Of a stretch of 41,991 nucleotides of DNA, positions 14,743-22,798 are shown piece after piece. Source of the DNA: an uncultured Prevotella sp. (GTDB taxonomy: Bacteria > Bacteroidota > Bacteroidia > Bacteroidales > Bacteroidaceae). The stretch lies in contig CAJOPE010000047.1 in assembly GCA_905236815.1 (NCBI GenBank), positions 1 to 41,991 on the forward strand, given 5' to 3'. A program made the translations under genes and the position numbers. The stretch's first letter is position 1. Each line of letters opens with the position of its first letter. The notes beneath the pieces were generated by a model. It saw only the letters and a list, made by a program, of their open reading frames with translations, made no database searches and was not told the DNA's origin.

Positions 14743-15144
14743 ATGGGTATACTAAAAGAAATTAAGAAATCAATTCTTTTTATGGTGCTATTATCAGCAA
14801 TAGCTTGTAATGGTAATACTAATAAGTTAAACTTAATTGATAGTTTAACGGGAATAAAAATTAGTAATCAATTAACGTTTTTACAAGACAAAGAAGAATG
14901 GAATGACTTTAATGGCGATGGCTATAGAATTTGTTTTTATAAAATTAATGATGAATATTGTAGCTTATTGCTTGAAAAACTAAAAAAAAGAGGGTTTATG
15001 TCTTTTTCAGAAGAGCATATTGATACGATCTTTAATGGTAGAACAGGTATATATAAGTCTTATCAGGTAGATGATGATGAAATTTATACTATTTATGTTG
15101 ATTCTGCCAATAATGAACTTATACTTATGTACGAAATTCTATAA
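14743..15144 (+). CDS. Putative small lipoprotein, 133 aa
   Basis: A hydrophobic N-terminal stretch ends in SAIAC with Cys22, an acceptable but imperfect lipobox, then NGNTNK. The mature part (about 25-133) has an acidic, aromatic character (LQDKEEWNDFNGDGYRICFY, SYQVDDDEIYTIYVDSANNE) and ends LILMYEIL. The YRICFYKI ... LLLEKLKKRGFM arrangement suggests a small alpha/beta fold. No family is recognised. It is the last of the three-gene AT-rich island; 90 bp separate it from the helicase module, whose own promoter lies in that gap. Confidence 0.68.
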   Translation: MGILKEIKKSILFMVLLSAIACNGNTNKLNLIDSLTGIKISNQLTFLQDKEEWNDFNGDGYRICFYKINDEYCSLLLEKLKKRGFMSFSEEHIDTIFNGRTGIYKSYQVDDDEIYTIYVDSANNELILMYEIL

Positions 15145-15217
15145 TTTTTTGTGGGCGGAAGTATCAGTAAGATACTTAAATAATCTTAATCCACCCCCTC
15201 TGTTACGATTTTTTTAT

Positions 15218-15225
15218 TAACTTTG
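15218..15225 (+). promoter_or_regulatory. Promoter -7 box of the SNF2 module
   Basis: TAACTTTG lies only 9 nt before the ATG at 15235. Transcription from it would begin within a few bases of the start codon, giving an almost leaderless mRNA. A -33 TTG at normal spacing is not obvious (the region reads GTTACGATTTTTTT). Confidence 0.55.
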
Positions 15226-15234
15226 TTAGTTAAT

Positions 15235-17073
15235 ATGTCGAAAACAGGAAAAGAACAAATTCGCTTCTTCATCAAGGAAAGCAACAACTATGAGTATTGG
15301 AGAAGTTGCCTCATCAATTGGTTTATTGAGCCCCAGATAATGGAAATGGGCAAGATGGCTGTTGAGGTGCTGGAACCATACGACCTTGAAATTCTTGATG
15401 CTGACGAGAAAGCAGTAGGAAAGGATTTCGTGAAGAAGGCAAAGGAAGGTGGAAAAACTGATGTTGTCGCACTTCTTGCTGTACTTCTCTGTGAGGATGA
15501 GAATGCTGAGACCTTCGTGGGAATTCTACCTGGAAGAATTCAGAGTCTGTGGAAACGCTTGCTCAAAACCTATTATGTTGCACAAAGCGATGCAGAACAA
15601 TTAGCGGCATCTGAAATATTGTCTAACAGCATGTTCAACCGTCATACTCTGGGCGATTGCTCCTGGAGTATCGTTAAAACACTTTCGGCATATAAAAATA
15701 GTGGAAAGGATTGGAATTCAATACGTTATTTCTATTTCTATCCTGCTCTCTATGCTCGAATTTACAAGGCTTTTTATCCAGAGGTAAACTCATCTCTTAC
15801 TACATCGAAGACACTTCCCGAAGATGAGGATTTACGACAAACCGATTTCGAGCAGGATATCTTCATTGATGTGAACGTCGTGCAAAGTCTCTATCTGCAA
15901 GGCACTTACACTACCCGTCCAAGCAAACTCATCCCAGCTCAAGTAAAAAAAGGACTGCAAAGTCTTTCGCTCAAGGAGTTTGAACTCTCCCCACTGATGG
16001 AGGATGTCACCTATATGCGAGCAGAATTCCTTGTCGCAGGAATGGCGATGATGAGTCTTTGCTATCCGCAGATGCTGAAGGCGGGTAATGTGAAGCCGCA
16101 GGATATCCTCAAGTCGATGGTCGATAAGGTGCAATATCACAAGGAACTTACTTTCGAGATGTTCTTGCCCGCCATTTCGGGTATCAAGAAAAAGGACCTG
16201 GATAGTTGCGTTTCTACCCGAATTTTTTCACGAATTCAGCAGATATTGAAGAATGTGGGTGAGGGATGGATAAAGATGGAAGACTTTGATGGACAGTTGA
16301 TTAAACTTATTGCAGACTATCGCAATCCGCTTTTGCTCATCACAGCTCCAGATGTTTCCGACTATCATTATATCTTCAATAAATACACGATGACGGCTGT
16401 AACTCCCGATCGCCAGATGCAGCAGATGGGCTTTGCCTTTGTGCATAGTTTCATCGCCTATCTCGCTAGTTTGGGATGTGCCACTATCGCCTATCGCGAT
16501 GTTGATAGAAAGGATGCGTCCCCCTACGATTGCATCCGCTATTTCAAGCTCAATGCCCTCGGTCGCTATGTACTTGGCTTCTCGGAGGAATACACTCCAC
16601 CATCGGTACATCTTGACAAGGAATATTTCGAACTGGATGAACATCGTCTCATAGTCCGCTCGATAGAGGAAGATAACCCTTATCTGCATGTAGTGCAGGA
16701 TATTGCCAACCCACTATATGGGGGAAGATACGAAGTGACCAGCAGTAGTTTTCTTGCCCATTGCAACAGCGAGAAGGATGTTGACTATAAGATTACAGTC
16801 TTCCGACAGTATGTGAATAGTAATCTGCCCGAGATATGGCAGAATTTCTTCAGCCGGATAAAGCAGCATTGCAATCCGCTAAAAGCCTGTATGCCACAGC
16901 TTTTCAAGATTTATCAGCTGGAGCCGGACAATAAGGAACTCATTCAGTTACTTATAACCGATGTAAAACTAAGAAACTATATCCTCCGAAGTGAGGACTA
17001 TTATATTATGGTGAAAGCCTCTCGCCTGCAAGATTTCGAGGAACGAATGCGCGAATTGGGTTATCTTTTATAA
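15235..17073 (+). CDS. Helicase-associated-domain-like protein upstream of SNF2 ATPase
   Basis: The ATG at 15235 gives 612 residues; the in-frame TTG at 15223 is inside the -7 box. There is no signal or membrane segment, so it is cytoplasmic and mostly helical. No P-loop is visible. The last third (about 437-612) has, in order, RYFKLNALGRYVLGFS, FELDEHRLIVRS, a YEVTSSSFLAHCNSEKD segment followed by NLPEIWQNFFSRI, and an end reading YYIMVKASRLQDFEERM then LGYLL. That order (end of a winged helix, a nucleic-acid-binding-like strand, a YRLT-like helix, a closing V...L...G element) resembles the Helicase_C_3 domain of proteins that accompany bacterial XPB helicases. The resemblance is from memory of motif order and needs a profile search. 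The SNF2 gene starts 10 nt after its stop, so the two products probably act together on DNA. Confidence 0.65.
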   Translation: MSKTGKEQIRFFIKESNNYEYWRSCLINWFIEPQIMEMGKMAVEVLEPYDLEILDADEKAVGKDFVKKAKEGGKTDVVALLAVLLCEDENAETFVGILPGRIQSLWKRLLKTYYVAQSDAEQLAASEILSNSMFNRHTLGDCSWSIVKTLSAYKNSGKDWNSIRYFYFYPALYARIYKAFYPEVNSSLTTSKTLPEDEDLRQTDFEQDIFIDVNVVQSLYLQGTYTTRPSKLIPAQVKKGLQSLSLKEFELSPLMEDVTYMRAEFLVAGMAMMSLCYPQMLKAGNVKPQDILKSMVDKVQYHKELTFEMFLPAISGIKKKDLDSCVSTRIFSRIQQILKNVGEGWIKMEDFDGQLIKLIADYRNPLLLITAPDVSDYHYIFNKYTMTAVTPDRQMQQMGFAFVHSFIAYLASLGCATIAYRDVDRKDASPYDCIRYFKLNALGRYVLGFSEEYTPPSVHLDKEYFELDEHRLIVRSIEEDNPYLHVVQDIANPLYGGRYEVTSSSFLAHCNSEKDVDYKITVFRQYVNSNLPEIWQNFFSRIKQHCNPLKACMPQLFKIYQLEPDNKELIQLLITDVKLRNYILRSEDYYIMVKASRLQDFEERMRELGYLL

Positions 17074-17083
17074 ATAAAGTGAA

Positions 17084-19888
17084 ATGGATAAAGAACAAGA
17101 TATCAGCAGTTTTTTGCAGCACTTTCATAGAAGCAACAGTGTGAGAACAATGTTGTCGACAAGCAAAAAAGTGCCAATTGCCTTCCAGATACTTTTTGAC
17201 GAGAAACAACAAGCCTATGTATGGGTCGTTGATGAAAAAGGATTGTATGTAGAAGCTGATTATCGCCTTTACTCTGGTGCCACTTTCAGTGTACTCCGAA
17301 GTCTGGAAACCATTCGGCAGGAGAAGCTGATGGACATCTCATGGGGTGAGGAGGATAACCGAATTTACCTGCGCGAGTACTCCTATCTGCTTTATGAGTT
17401 GCTGAGATGCGACAATCTCGTCGATGAGAAAATGAAGCCGATTAAGGTGAGTGAATCCATCATGAAGCTGCAGCTTCAGCTCAACAAGAACGAGAAGGGG
17501 GATATTGATGCTTCCTTCATGGTAACTTCCGAGGAGAAATCCACCAGTGATTTCCAACTCATCTCGGATGTGTTTGTACTTGCTGAAGGCACTATCTACC
17601 CTATAAAATCCATCGGCGAGAACTATGGCTCGCTCAACTTCTTTGCCATCACCTTCCCCGAAAGTTGGCTGGAGAAATACCTATCTGTATTCTTCAGCTA
17701 TATGGAGAATGTAAGTCCGATCTATGAGGATTATGAATTACAATATTCCGATAGTCCAGTAAAAACCGTTCCAACCCTAGTTTTCGAGAAGGTAGATGCC
17801 GATATGGCGCTTTATCTTCGACTGATTGCGACCGTTCCAGGACAGGATTTCGACTTTATTCAGCAGTTTGACCTTGTATATGTTGCCACTCTCACCATGG
17901 AGCATAAGATTTTGCTAAGGCGAATTTCCTCAGAGGAAAATGCCTTGGATATGGAGAATCTGCACAAACTCATCGGAAACTATGCGCCCGACAAGAAAGC
18001 GAAGAAAGATATCTATGAGAATGATGACCTTTTCATTATCCCTCAAGACACTGCCGGACCTTTCCTTCTACAGGCATTGCCTTCCCTTATTCAGAGCTAC
18101 CGCATTGTGGGAGCAGAGAAACTGAAGGATTATAAGGTGAAACCTGTAAAGCCAAAACTGAGATTAAGTCTTGGGTCGGGTATTGATTTTCTGGAGGGAA
18201 CTGCCACTATCGATTTGGGAGGTGAGAACTTCTCACTGAAGAAGTTCCTTACTCAATATCGCCAGAACAAATATATCGAACTGGGCGATGGCGAACGTGC
18301 TATTGTGGATGAGGCGTATGTAAGCCGATTGGAGCGTATCTTCCGCAAGGCTGATAAGGATAAAGAGCATTTCAAGGTGTCTTTCTTCGATCTTCCAGAG
18401 GTAGAAGACTTAATGCAAAATCGTCTGGAAGGGGAGGCTTTCGAGCATCATCGCAAGGTGTACGAGGGCTTCAATGAACTTGCAGGACAGAAGATGACCT
18501 TCCCGAAAGTGAATGCCAAGTTGCGCGACTATCAGAAGGAGGGCGTGAAGTGGATCAACTATCTCTATGAGAACAACTTAGGCGGTTGTCTGGCAGATGA
18601 TATGGGATTGGGTAAAACCCTTCAAACTATTTCGATGCTGGCTAGAATCTATCCCAAGACCAAAACGCCAACCCTATTGGTGATGCCAAAGAGTCTGCTC
18701 TTTAACTGGCAGGATGAGGTGAAGAAATTTGCCCCACAGCTTTCCTTCTATGTCTATTATGGCAACACCCGAGATATGAAGGAGGCCAAACGGGCCAACC
18801 TTATCTTTACCACTTATGCCGTGGTGAGAAACGATATTGAGGAATTCTGTAAACAGAAGTTCGAGTATGTCATCCTTGATGAGTCGCAGAATATCAAGAA
18901 TGTGGCTTCACAAACCACTCAGGCTATACTCCTTTTACAGGCCAATCATCGACTGGCTATCAGTGGTACGCCTATTGAGAATAACCTTACTGAACTCTAT
19001 TCACTCTTTAGCTTCCTCAATCCAACTATGTTTGGTAGTCTCGACGAATTCAATCGTCAATATACCTATCCAATTCAGCGTGATGATGATAAAGAGGTAA
19101 TGAATGTGTTGCGAAGGAAGATCTTTCCATTCATGCTTCGAAGACTGAAGAAGGATGTGCTCAAGGAACTTCCCGACCGTATTGAGCAGACGCAATATGT
19201 TGAGATGTCGACAGAACAACGCGACTTCTATGAGCAGCGAAGGAAACATTATTATGAAGAGATTAACCTTGCCATTCAAACGAATGGTATAGAGAAATCG
19301 CAATTTATTATGTTTCAGGCACTTAATGAGCTGCGAAGAATTGCCTCAGTTCCTGAGAGCTTGACAGATGGACAGGTGGCTTCTCCAAAGATTGAAACCT
19401 TGATAGATTCGCTTACTGAGGCAGTAAGCAATGGTCATAAGGTGGTGGTATTCTTTAATTTTATTGCCGGAATCGAATTAGTGGGCAATAAACTTGATGA
19501 ATATGGCATAGATTTCACCACAATGACAGGTAGTACACGTGATAGAAGGGGAGTGGTAGAACGTTTCCAGAACGATCCTTCTTGCAAAGTATTGCTGATG
19601 ACCCTGAAGACTGGTGGAGTGGGCTTGAACCTTACAGTAGCTGATACCGTCTTCATCTTTGAGCCTTGGTGGAATAAGGCCGCCGAGGAACAAGCCATTA
19701 ACCGTTTGCATAGAATGGGGCAGAAGTCGAAAGTGATGAACTTCTCCATGATCACCCAAGGAACTATCGAAGAGAAAATCCGTCAACTGCAACAGCAGAA
19801 GGCCGATCTCTTTGAGGGATTGATAGGAGCAGACTCTACTTCTACTAAGAAACTTTCAGAAGAAGATATTAAATTTATTTTGGGATAA
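17084..19888 (+). CDS. SNF2-family DEAD/DEAH-box ATPase/helicase
   Basis: DNA-dependent ATPase of 934 residues. An uncharacterised N-terminal half (about 1-470) precedes the two RecA-like lobes. Lobe 1 has LRDYQKEGVKWINYLYENNL, ADDMGLGKTLQTISML (Walker A, about 505), LLVMPKSLLFNWQDEVKKF, VILDESQNIKN (motif II, DESQ), and ISGTPIENNLTELYSLFSFL (motif III). Lobe 2 has HKVVVFFNFIAGIELVGNKL, LLMTLKTGGVGLNLTVADTV and EQAINRLHRMGQKSKV (motifs V and VI). It ends GLIGADSTSTKKLSEEDIKF, as is common in bacterial SNF2 proteins. No SWIM zinc finger, nuclease or methylase domain is seen. The family translocates on double-stranded DNA to remodel protein-DNA complexes (RapA/HepA-like). Co-transcription with the preceding gene (10-nt gap) suggests a two-protein complex. 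A housekeeping repair role or a defence role are both open. Confidence 0.9.
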   Translation: MDKEQDISSFLQHFHRSNSVRTMLSTSKKVPIAFQILFDEKQQAYVWVVDEKGLYVEADYRLYSGATFSVLRSLETIRQEKLMDISWGEEDNRIYLREYSYLLYELLRCDNLVDEKMKPIKVSESIMKLQLQLNKNEKGDIDASFMVTSEEKSTSDFQLISDVFVLAEGTIYPIKSIGENYGSLNFFAITFPESWLEKYLSVFFSYMENVSPIYEDYELQYSDSPVKTVPTLVFEKVDADMALYLRLIATVPGQDFDFIQQFDLVYVATLTMEHKILLRRISSEENALDMENLHKLIGNYAPDKKAKKDIYENDDLFIIPQDTAGPFLLQALPSLIQSYRIVGAEKLKDYKVKPVKPKLRLSLGSGIDFLEGTATIDLGGENFSLKKFLTQYRQNKYIELGDGERAIVDEAYVSRLERIFRKADKDKEHFKVSFFDLPEVEDLMQNRLEGEAFEHHRKVYEGFNELAGQKMTFPKVNAKLRDYQKEGVKWINYLYENNLGGCLADDMGLGKTLQTISMLARIYPKTKTPTLLVMPKSLLFNWQDEVKKFAPQLSFYVYYGNTRDMKEAKRANLIFTTYAVVRNDIEEFCKQKFEYVILDESQNIKNVASQTTQAILLLQANHRLAISGTPIENNLTELYSLFSFLNPTMFGSLDEFNRQYTYPIQRDDDKEVMNVLRRKIFPFMLRRLKKDVLKELPDRIEQTQYVEMSTEQRDFYEQRRKHYYEEINLAIQTNGIEKSQFIMFQALNELRRIASVPESLTDGQVASPKIETLIDSLTEAVSNGHKVVVFFNFIAGIELVGNKLDEYGIDFTTMTGSTRDRRGVVERFQNDPSCKVLLMTLKTGGVGLNLTVADTVFIFEPWWNKAAEEQAINRLHRMGQKSKVMNFSMITQGTIEEKIRQLQQQKADLFEGLIGADSTSTKKLSEEDIKFILG

Positions 19889-19914
19889 AAAAGCTCTAAC
19901 TACAAAGTTAGAGC
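19886..19914 (-). terminator. Terminator of the nine-gene minus-strand unit
   Basis: GCTCTAACT (19893-19901) pairs with AGTTAGAGC (19906-19914) over 9 bp with a 4-nt loop. Read on the minus strand it is followed by TTTTTT. It closes the aminotransferase gene; on the plus strand there is no T-run. Confidence 0.88.
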
Positions 19915-19927
19915 ATATAAATTTCGA

Positions 19928-21046
19928 TTAGATTCGGTAGGAATTGAGACATTCCACCACATATTTCGCTTCCTCATCCGTCATCGTCTGATTACAAGGA
20001 ATACTTAATTCCTCTCGATGAATTCTCTCGGTAATAGGGAAGGATAGGGAATTCCATTTCTCGTAGCACTTTTGCTTATGAGGAGGAATCGGATAGTGGA
20101 TCATAGTGCCAATACCTTTCTCCTTGAGATATTGCTGTAGTTCATCCCGGTACTGACAAAGTATAGGGAAGATGTGATAAACGCAATCCACTTTGGCATC
20201 TTTTCCTGGAAGGGTGATGAGTTCGTTCTGAATATGCTGATAAAAGTAGTTGGCAATCTCCTTTCTTCGAAGATTGTCCTCATCGAGATACTTCAATTTC
20301 ACCGAAAGAACTGCAGCCTGCAATTCATCCATTCTGGAATTCTTGCCAAGATAATCGAAGACATATTTCTTGCTGGATCCATAATTACCCAAAGCCCTTA
20401 TTGTTTTAGCCAATTCCTCATCGCTAGTGGTAACAGCACCTGCATCTCCCAACGCCCCAAGATTCTTTCCTGGGTAGAAACTATGGGCAGCAGCATCGCC
20501 GAGGGATCCACAAACATTCTCTCCATCCATTAGAAAACTGCATCCATGCGATTGGGCATTGTCTTCTATTAACTTCAAATTATATTTTTTGCAAAGTTCT
20601 CCTATCTTAGATGTATAGGCACATCTTCCATATAGATGGACAATGAGAATTGCCTTTGTTTTTGGGCTGATTGCTTTCTCGATAAGATCCTCATCAATTT
20701 CGAGGGTATTGATATTGGGTTCAACAAGCACAGGCTTGAGATGGTTGGTGGTAATCGAGAGGATAGAGGCGATATAAGTATTGGCAGGAACAATCACCTC
20801 GTCATCCTCTTTCAGAATCCCCAATTCCTTGTATGCCTGAAAGATTAGGGTAAGCGCATCCAGTCCATTTCCACAACTTATGCAATGGGTGGTTCCTGTA
20901 TATTGGGCATATTCCTCTTCGAACTTCTGAATAGCTTTTCCCTGCAGATACCATCCGGAATCTACAACCTTACGGGTTGCCTCCTCGATTTCACCAAGGT
21001 GCATATCCGTTACTTTCTTCAGCGATAAATAGTCTACTTTCATCAT
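19928..21046 (-). CDS. DegT/DnrJ/EryC1/StrS aminotransferase (FdtB/QdtB-like)
   Basis: PLP-dependent sugar aminotransferase, probably making dTDP-3-amino-3,6-dideoxyhexose from the keto sugar produced by the neighbouring FdtA-like enzyme. The start ATG at 21046 (or the adjacent 21043) gives 372 residues: MMKVDYLSLKKVTD. Motifs: SCGNGLDALTLIF (the GNGLDALTL form is characteristic of FdtB/QdtB-type 3-aminotransferases), IVPANTYIASILSI, LIEDNAQSHG (cofactor-binding Asp), SFYPGKNLGALGDAGAV with the Schiff-base Lys at about 194, and LGNYGSSKKYVFDYLGKNSR. It starts one base after the upstream stop codon and is the last gene of the unit before its terminator. Pathway assignment rests on the neighbour and on the GNGLDAL motif; the final sugar (Fuc3N or Qui3N) cannot be told. 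Confidence 0.9.
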   Translation of the reverse strand: MMKVDYLSLKKVTDMHLGEIEEATRKVVDSGWYLQGKAIQKFEEEYAQYTGTTHCISCGNGLDALTLIFQAYKELGILKEDDEVIVPANTYIASILSITTNHLKPVLVEPNINTLEIDEDLIEKAISPKTKAILIVHLYGRCAYTSKIGELCKKYNLKLIEDNAQSHGCSFLMDGENVCGSLGDAAAHSFYPGKNLGALGDAGAVTTSDEELAKTIRALGNYGSSKKYVFDYLGKNSRMDELQAAVLSVKLKYLDEDNLRRKEIANYFYQHIQNELITLPGKDAKVDCVYHIFPILCQYRDELQQYLKEKGIGTMIHYPIPPHKQKCYEKWNSLSFPITERIHREELSIPCNQTMTDEEAKYVVECLNSYRI

Positions 21047-21047
21047 T

Positions 21048-21986
21048 TTAGAGATCCCATTCGTATGTATCATATACTACACCTCTGCCTCCATATCCCT
21101 CTTTGTGGGCGATGAGGCCTGGGTTGATATAACTGCAATTATTCTCGGTAGAACTTCCGAAATCAAGATAAGGATAATCAGGGTAATCCTGATACATCAC
21201 TTGATCGTAGATAGCCTCCATTGCACCAAATTCCTTGCCCTCGGCATTGGTGGAGCTATACTGTCCATGAACTACTGTTGGGGTGATATAGAAAGTAAGT
21301 CCACCTATGATATGTTCATCTTTGTAGGCATTATACTGAATGATTTCCTCAGGAAAATAAGATTTCAGTAGTTTGATTTCCTCAAGTGAATGGACTGGTT
21401 TTGCATCAAATCGTTCCTTCAAGTTCGCATTCAATACCTCCCAGAATTCATCCAATGAGGCATCTCTTACCACTGTTACGCCATTTGCCTTCGCCTTGCG
21501 AAGTCGGCGGATGTGATCCTTTCTCCATTTCAGGTGCTGGTTCATAAAGATGCAAGTACCGATATTACGAGTTGAAAGTCGAGCCTTACATTTCCAGAAG
21601 ATGGCATAAAGATCTTCCTCGGCTGGATGAAGATGGTAAATCCAAGGAATCGGACGATAATAAACCTTGGTGAATCCTTGTGATTTCAGCCATGGATTGA
21701 GTTCCTCAAACAGCGTACAAGTATCGCTGATTGTGACATTGATGTCCATAATCAGACCACCATAAGTGAGTCCGAAATGTGAATAGAGAATGGTATCTAC
21801 CTGATGTGCAGGAAGTAGAGCATAGAGCTTGCTGTCTTTATAGAACATCAGCGAATAGTCGTGAAAACGATCTTTGTGATAGTCCATATAATCGCGAAGG
21901 AACAGGAAGGTAGAATTTCTAGCCTTCTTCACATATTTGTCCCAAGTCGCCTTGTCATCAGGTGTATATCTTCTTATTTCAAACAT
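21048..21986 (-). CDS. FemAB/GNAT-fold acyltransferase, 312 aa
   Basis: Peptidyl- or acyl-transferase of the double-GNAT FemAB class, most likely the N-acylase of the amino sugar made by its neighbours. The N-terminus MFEIRRYTPDDKATWDKYVK with STFLFLRDYMDYH is the typical first strand and helix. Later come WRKDHIRRLRKAKANGVTVV (the FemAB/BioF2-like RR.RKA stretch, about 154-173), LLKSYFPEEII, DEHIIGGLTFYI and GAMEAIYDQVMYQDYPDYPY with DFGSSTENN. No signal or membrane segment is seen. It overlaps the PH-like gene by 8 nt and ends one base before the aminotransferase start. The known FdtC/QdtC acetylases are left-handed beta-helix proteins, so this would be a different fold in the same role; that is inference. 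Confidence 0.78.
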   Translation of the reverse strand: MFEIRRYTPDDKATWDKYVKKARNSTFLFLRDYMDYHKDRFHDYSLMFYKDSKLYALLPAHQVDTILYSHFGLTYGGLIMDINVTISDTCTLFEELNPWLKSQGFTKVYYRPIPWIYHLHPAEEDLYAIFWKCKARLSTRNIGTCIFMNQHLKWRKDHIRRLRKAKANGVTVVRDASLDEFWEVLNANLKERFDAKPVHSLEEIKLLKSYFPEEIIQYNAYKDEHIIGGLTFYITPTVVHGQYSSTNAEGKEFGAMEAIYDQVMYQDYPDYPYLDFGSSTENNCSYINPGLIAHKEGYGGRGVVYDTYEWDL

Positions 21987-22368
21987 TTCTTTCTATTTGT
22001 ATATTTGGATTCAACTTTTTTAGGTTCTTGATCATATTATCCAAATGCTTAGGTGGATAACCTTTGATGGTATGTCCATTGATATCTATAACTCTAGTCT
22101 CGTTTTCTCTTTCTTCAATTTTTGAAATATGATCAATTAAAACAGAGTCTGTAATCAAAAATGTTGTTATGGTTAGTTTGCTTCCTAAAATACTATATAC
22201 AGATGTATGCTTTTGAGAAATTCCTGCCCAAATAATGATGGGAATTCCTATAATCATAGCAAGGAATGGATTTGCCGTTATTGCAGCAATTGGAATAGTA
22301 AACATTACCATTGCCATAATTGCACATTTAGTTTGGAACGGGATTTTTGAAGTATATCGAAGTATCAT
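21979..22368 (-). CDS. Small membrane protein with PH-like domain
   Basis: The 129-residue protein has two adjacent membrane helices (about 13-30 and 33-50, CAIMAMVMFTIPIAAITANP and then FLAMIIGIPIIIWAG) connected by a tight turn. They are followed by a cytoplasmic strand-rich domain (about 54-125: VYSILGSKLTITTFLIT, SVLIDHISKIEERENETRVI, INGHTIKGYPPKHLDNMIKN) and ending in an amphipathic helix. Two N-terminal helices, a seven-strand-like region and a terminal helix are the layout of bacterial PH (YdbS/YdbT-like) proteins. It overlaps the FdtA-like gene by 4 nt and the FemAB-like gene by 8 nt, so it is firmly embedded in the amino-sugar set. A scaffold that places the soluble enzymes at the membrane is a guess. 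Its AT-rich coding stands out slightly from its neighbours. Confidence 0.7.
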   Translation of the reverse strand: MILRYTSKIPFQTKCAIMAMVMFTIPIAAITANPFLAMIIGIPIIIWAGISQKHTSVYSILGSKLTITTFLITDSVLIDHISKIEERENETRVIDINGHTIKGYPPKHLDNMIKNLKKLNPNIQIERNV

Positions 22369-22760
22369 TTCACGTATTCCAAAAAATCTGTATATTCGTA
22401 GATATAGTCTTCCTCATCAAAGTAGTCCTCGGCAAGAACCAAGCAAACAGCTCCTGAAGAAAAATCCTCCAAGGTTCTCCATACACCAGTTTCCACCATT
22501 AAACCTTGATAAGGATGATTGAGCAAGAAAGACTTTTTTTCCTTTCCATCATCCAAAGTAACAGTGAATGAACCGCTTACGGCTACAATAAATTCGTGAC
22601 ACTGCTTGTGGGCATGCCCTCCACGATGTTCACCAGAGGGTACGTCGTAAGTCCAATATACCCTTCGTACTTCGAAGGGTATATCTTTCAGTTGTTCCGC
22701 CACAGTAAGATTACCGCGGGGGTCTACTATTTTAGGTAGTGTGATTATCTTTCCTAACAT
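22365..22760 (-). CDS. FdtA/QdtA-type dTDP-keto-sugar 3,4-ketoisomerase (cupin)
   Basis: Cupin isomerase that shifts the keto group of dTDP-4-keto-6-deoxyglucose from C4 to C3, preparing it for transamination. The 131 residues match the family. PRGNLTVAEQLKDIPFEVRR and VYWTYDVPSGEHRGGHAHKQ (with the conserved His-Ala-His-Lys) form the active site. Then CHEFIVAVSGSFTVTLDDG, the segment HPYQGLMVETGVWRTLEDFS, and a VCLVLAEDYFDEEDYIY end follow. FdtA (galacto) and QdtA (gluco) products cannot be separated by eye; WxcM-type proteins are the same fold. It starts 38 nt after purT, the largest gap in the unit, within a 14-bp palindrome that spans its start codon. The 4-nt overlap with the PH-like gene indicates coupling. 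The rmlA/rmlB genes for the substrate are not in the window. Confidence 0.9.
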   Translation of the reverse strand: MLGKIITLPKIVDPRGNLTVAEQLKDIPFEVRRVYWTYDVPSGEHRGGHAHKQCHEFIVAVSGSFTVTLDDGKEKKSFLLNHPYQGLMVETGVWRTLEDFSSGAVCLVLAEDYFDEEDYIYEYTDFLEYVK

Positions 22761-22798
22761 ATATATGTTCCCCTCCCTTTTAGAAGGGGATAGCTTGA

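Noticed and set aside
17084..19888. DISARM-type or other known defence locus around the SNF2 gene
   Set aside because: No methylase, phospholipase-D, DUF1998 or nuclease gene lies next to it; only the single helicase-associated-like protein is present.
22770..22790. Terminator between purT and the FdtA-like gene
   Set aside because: The possible stem (CCCTT/AAGGG) is only 5 bp and lacks a U-tract on the minus strand; at most a weak pause site.
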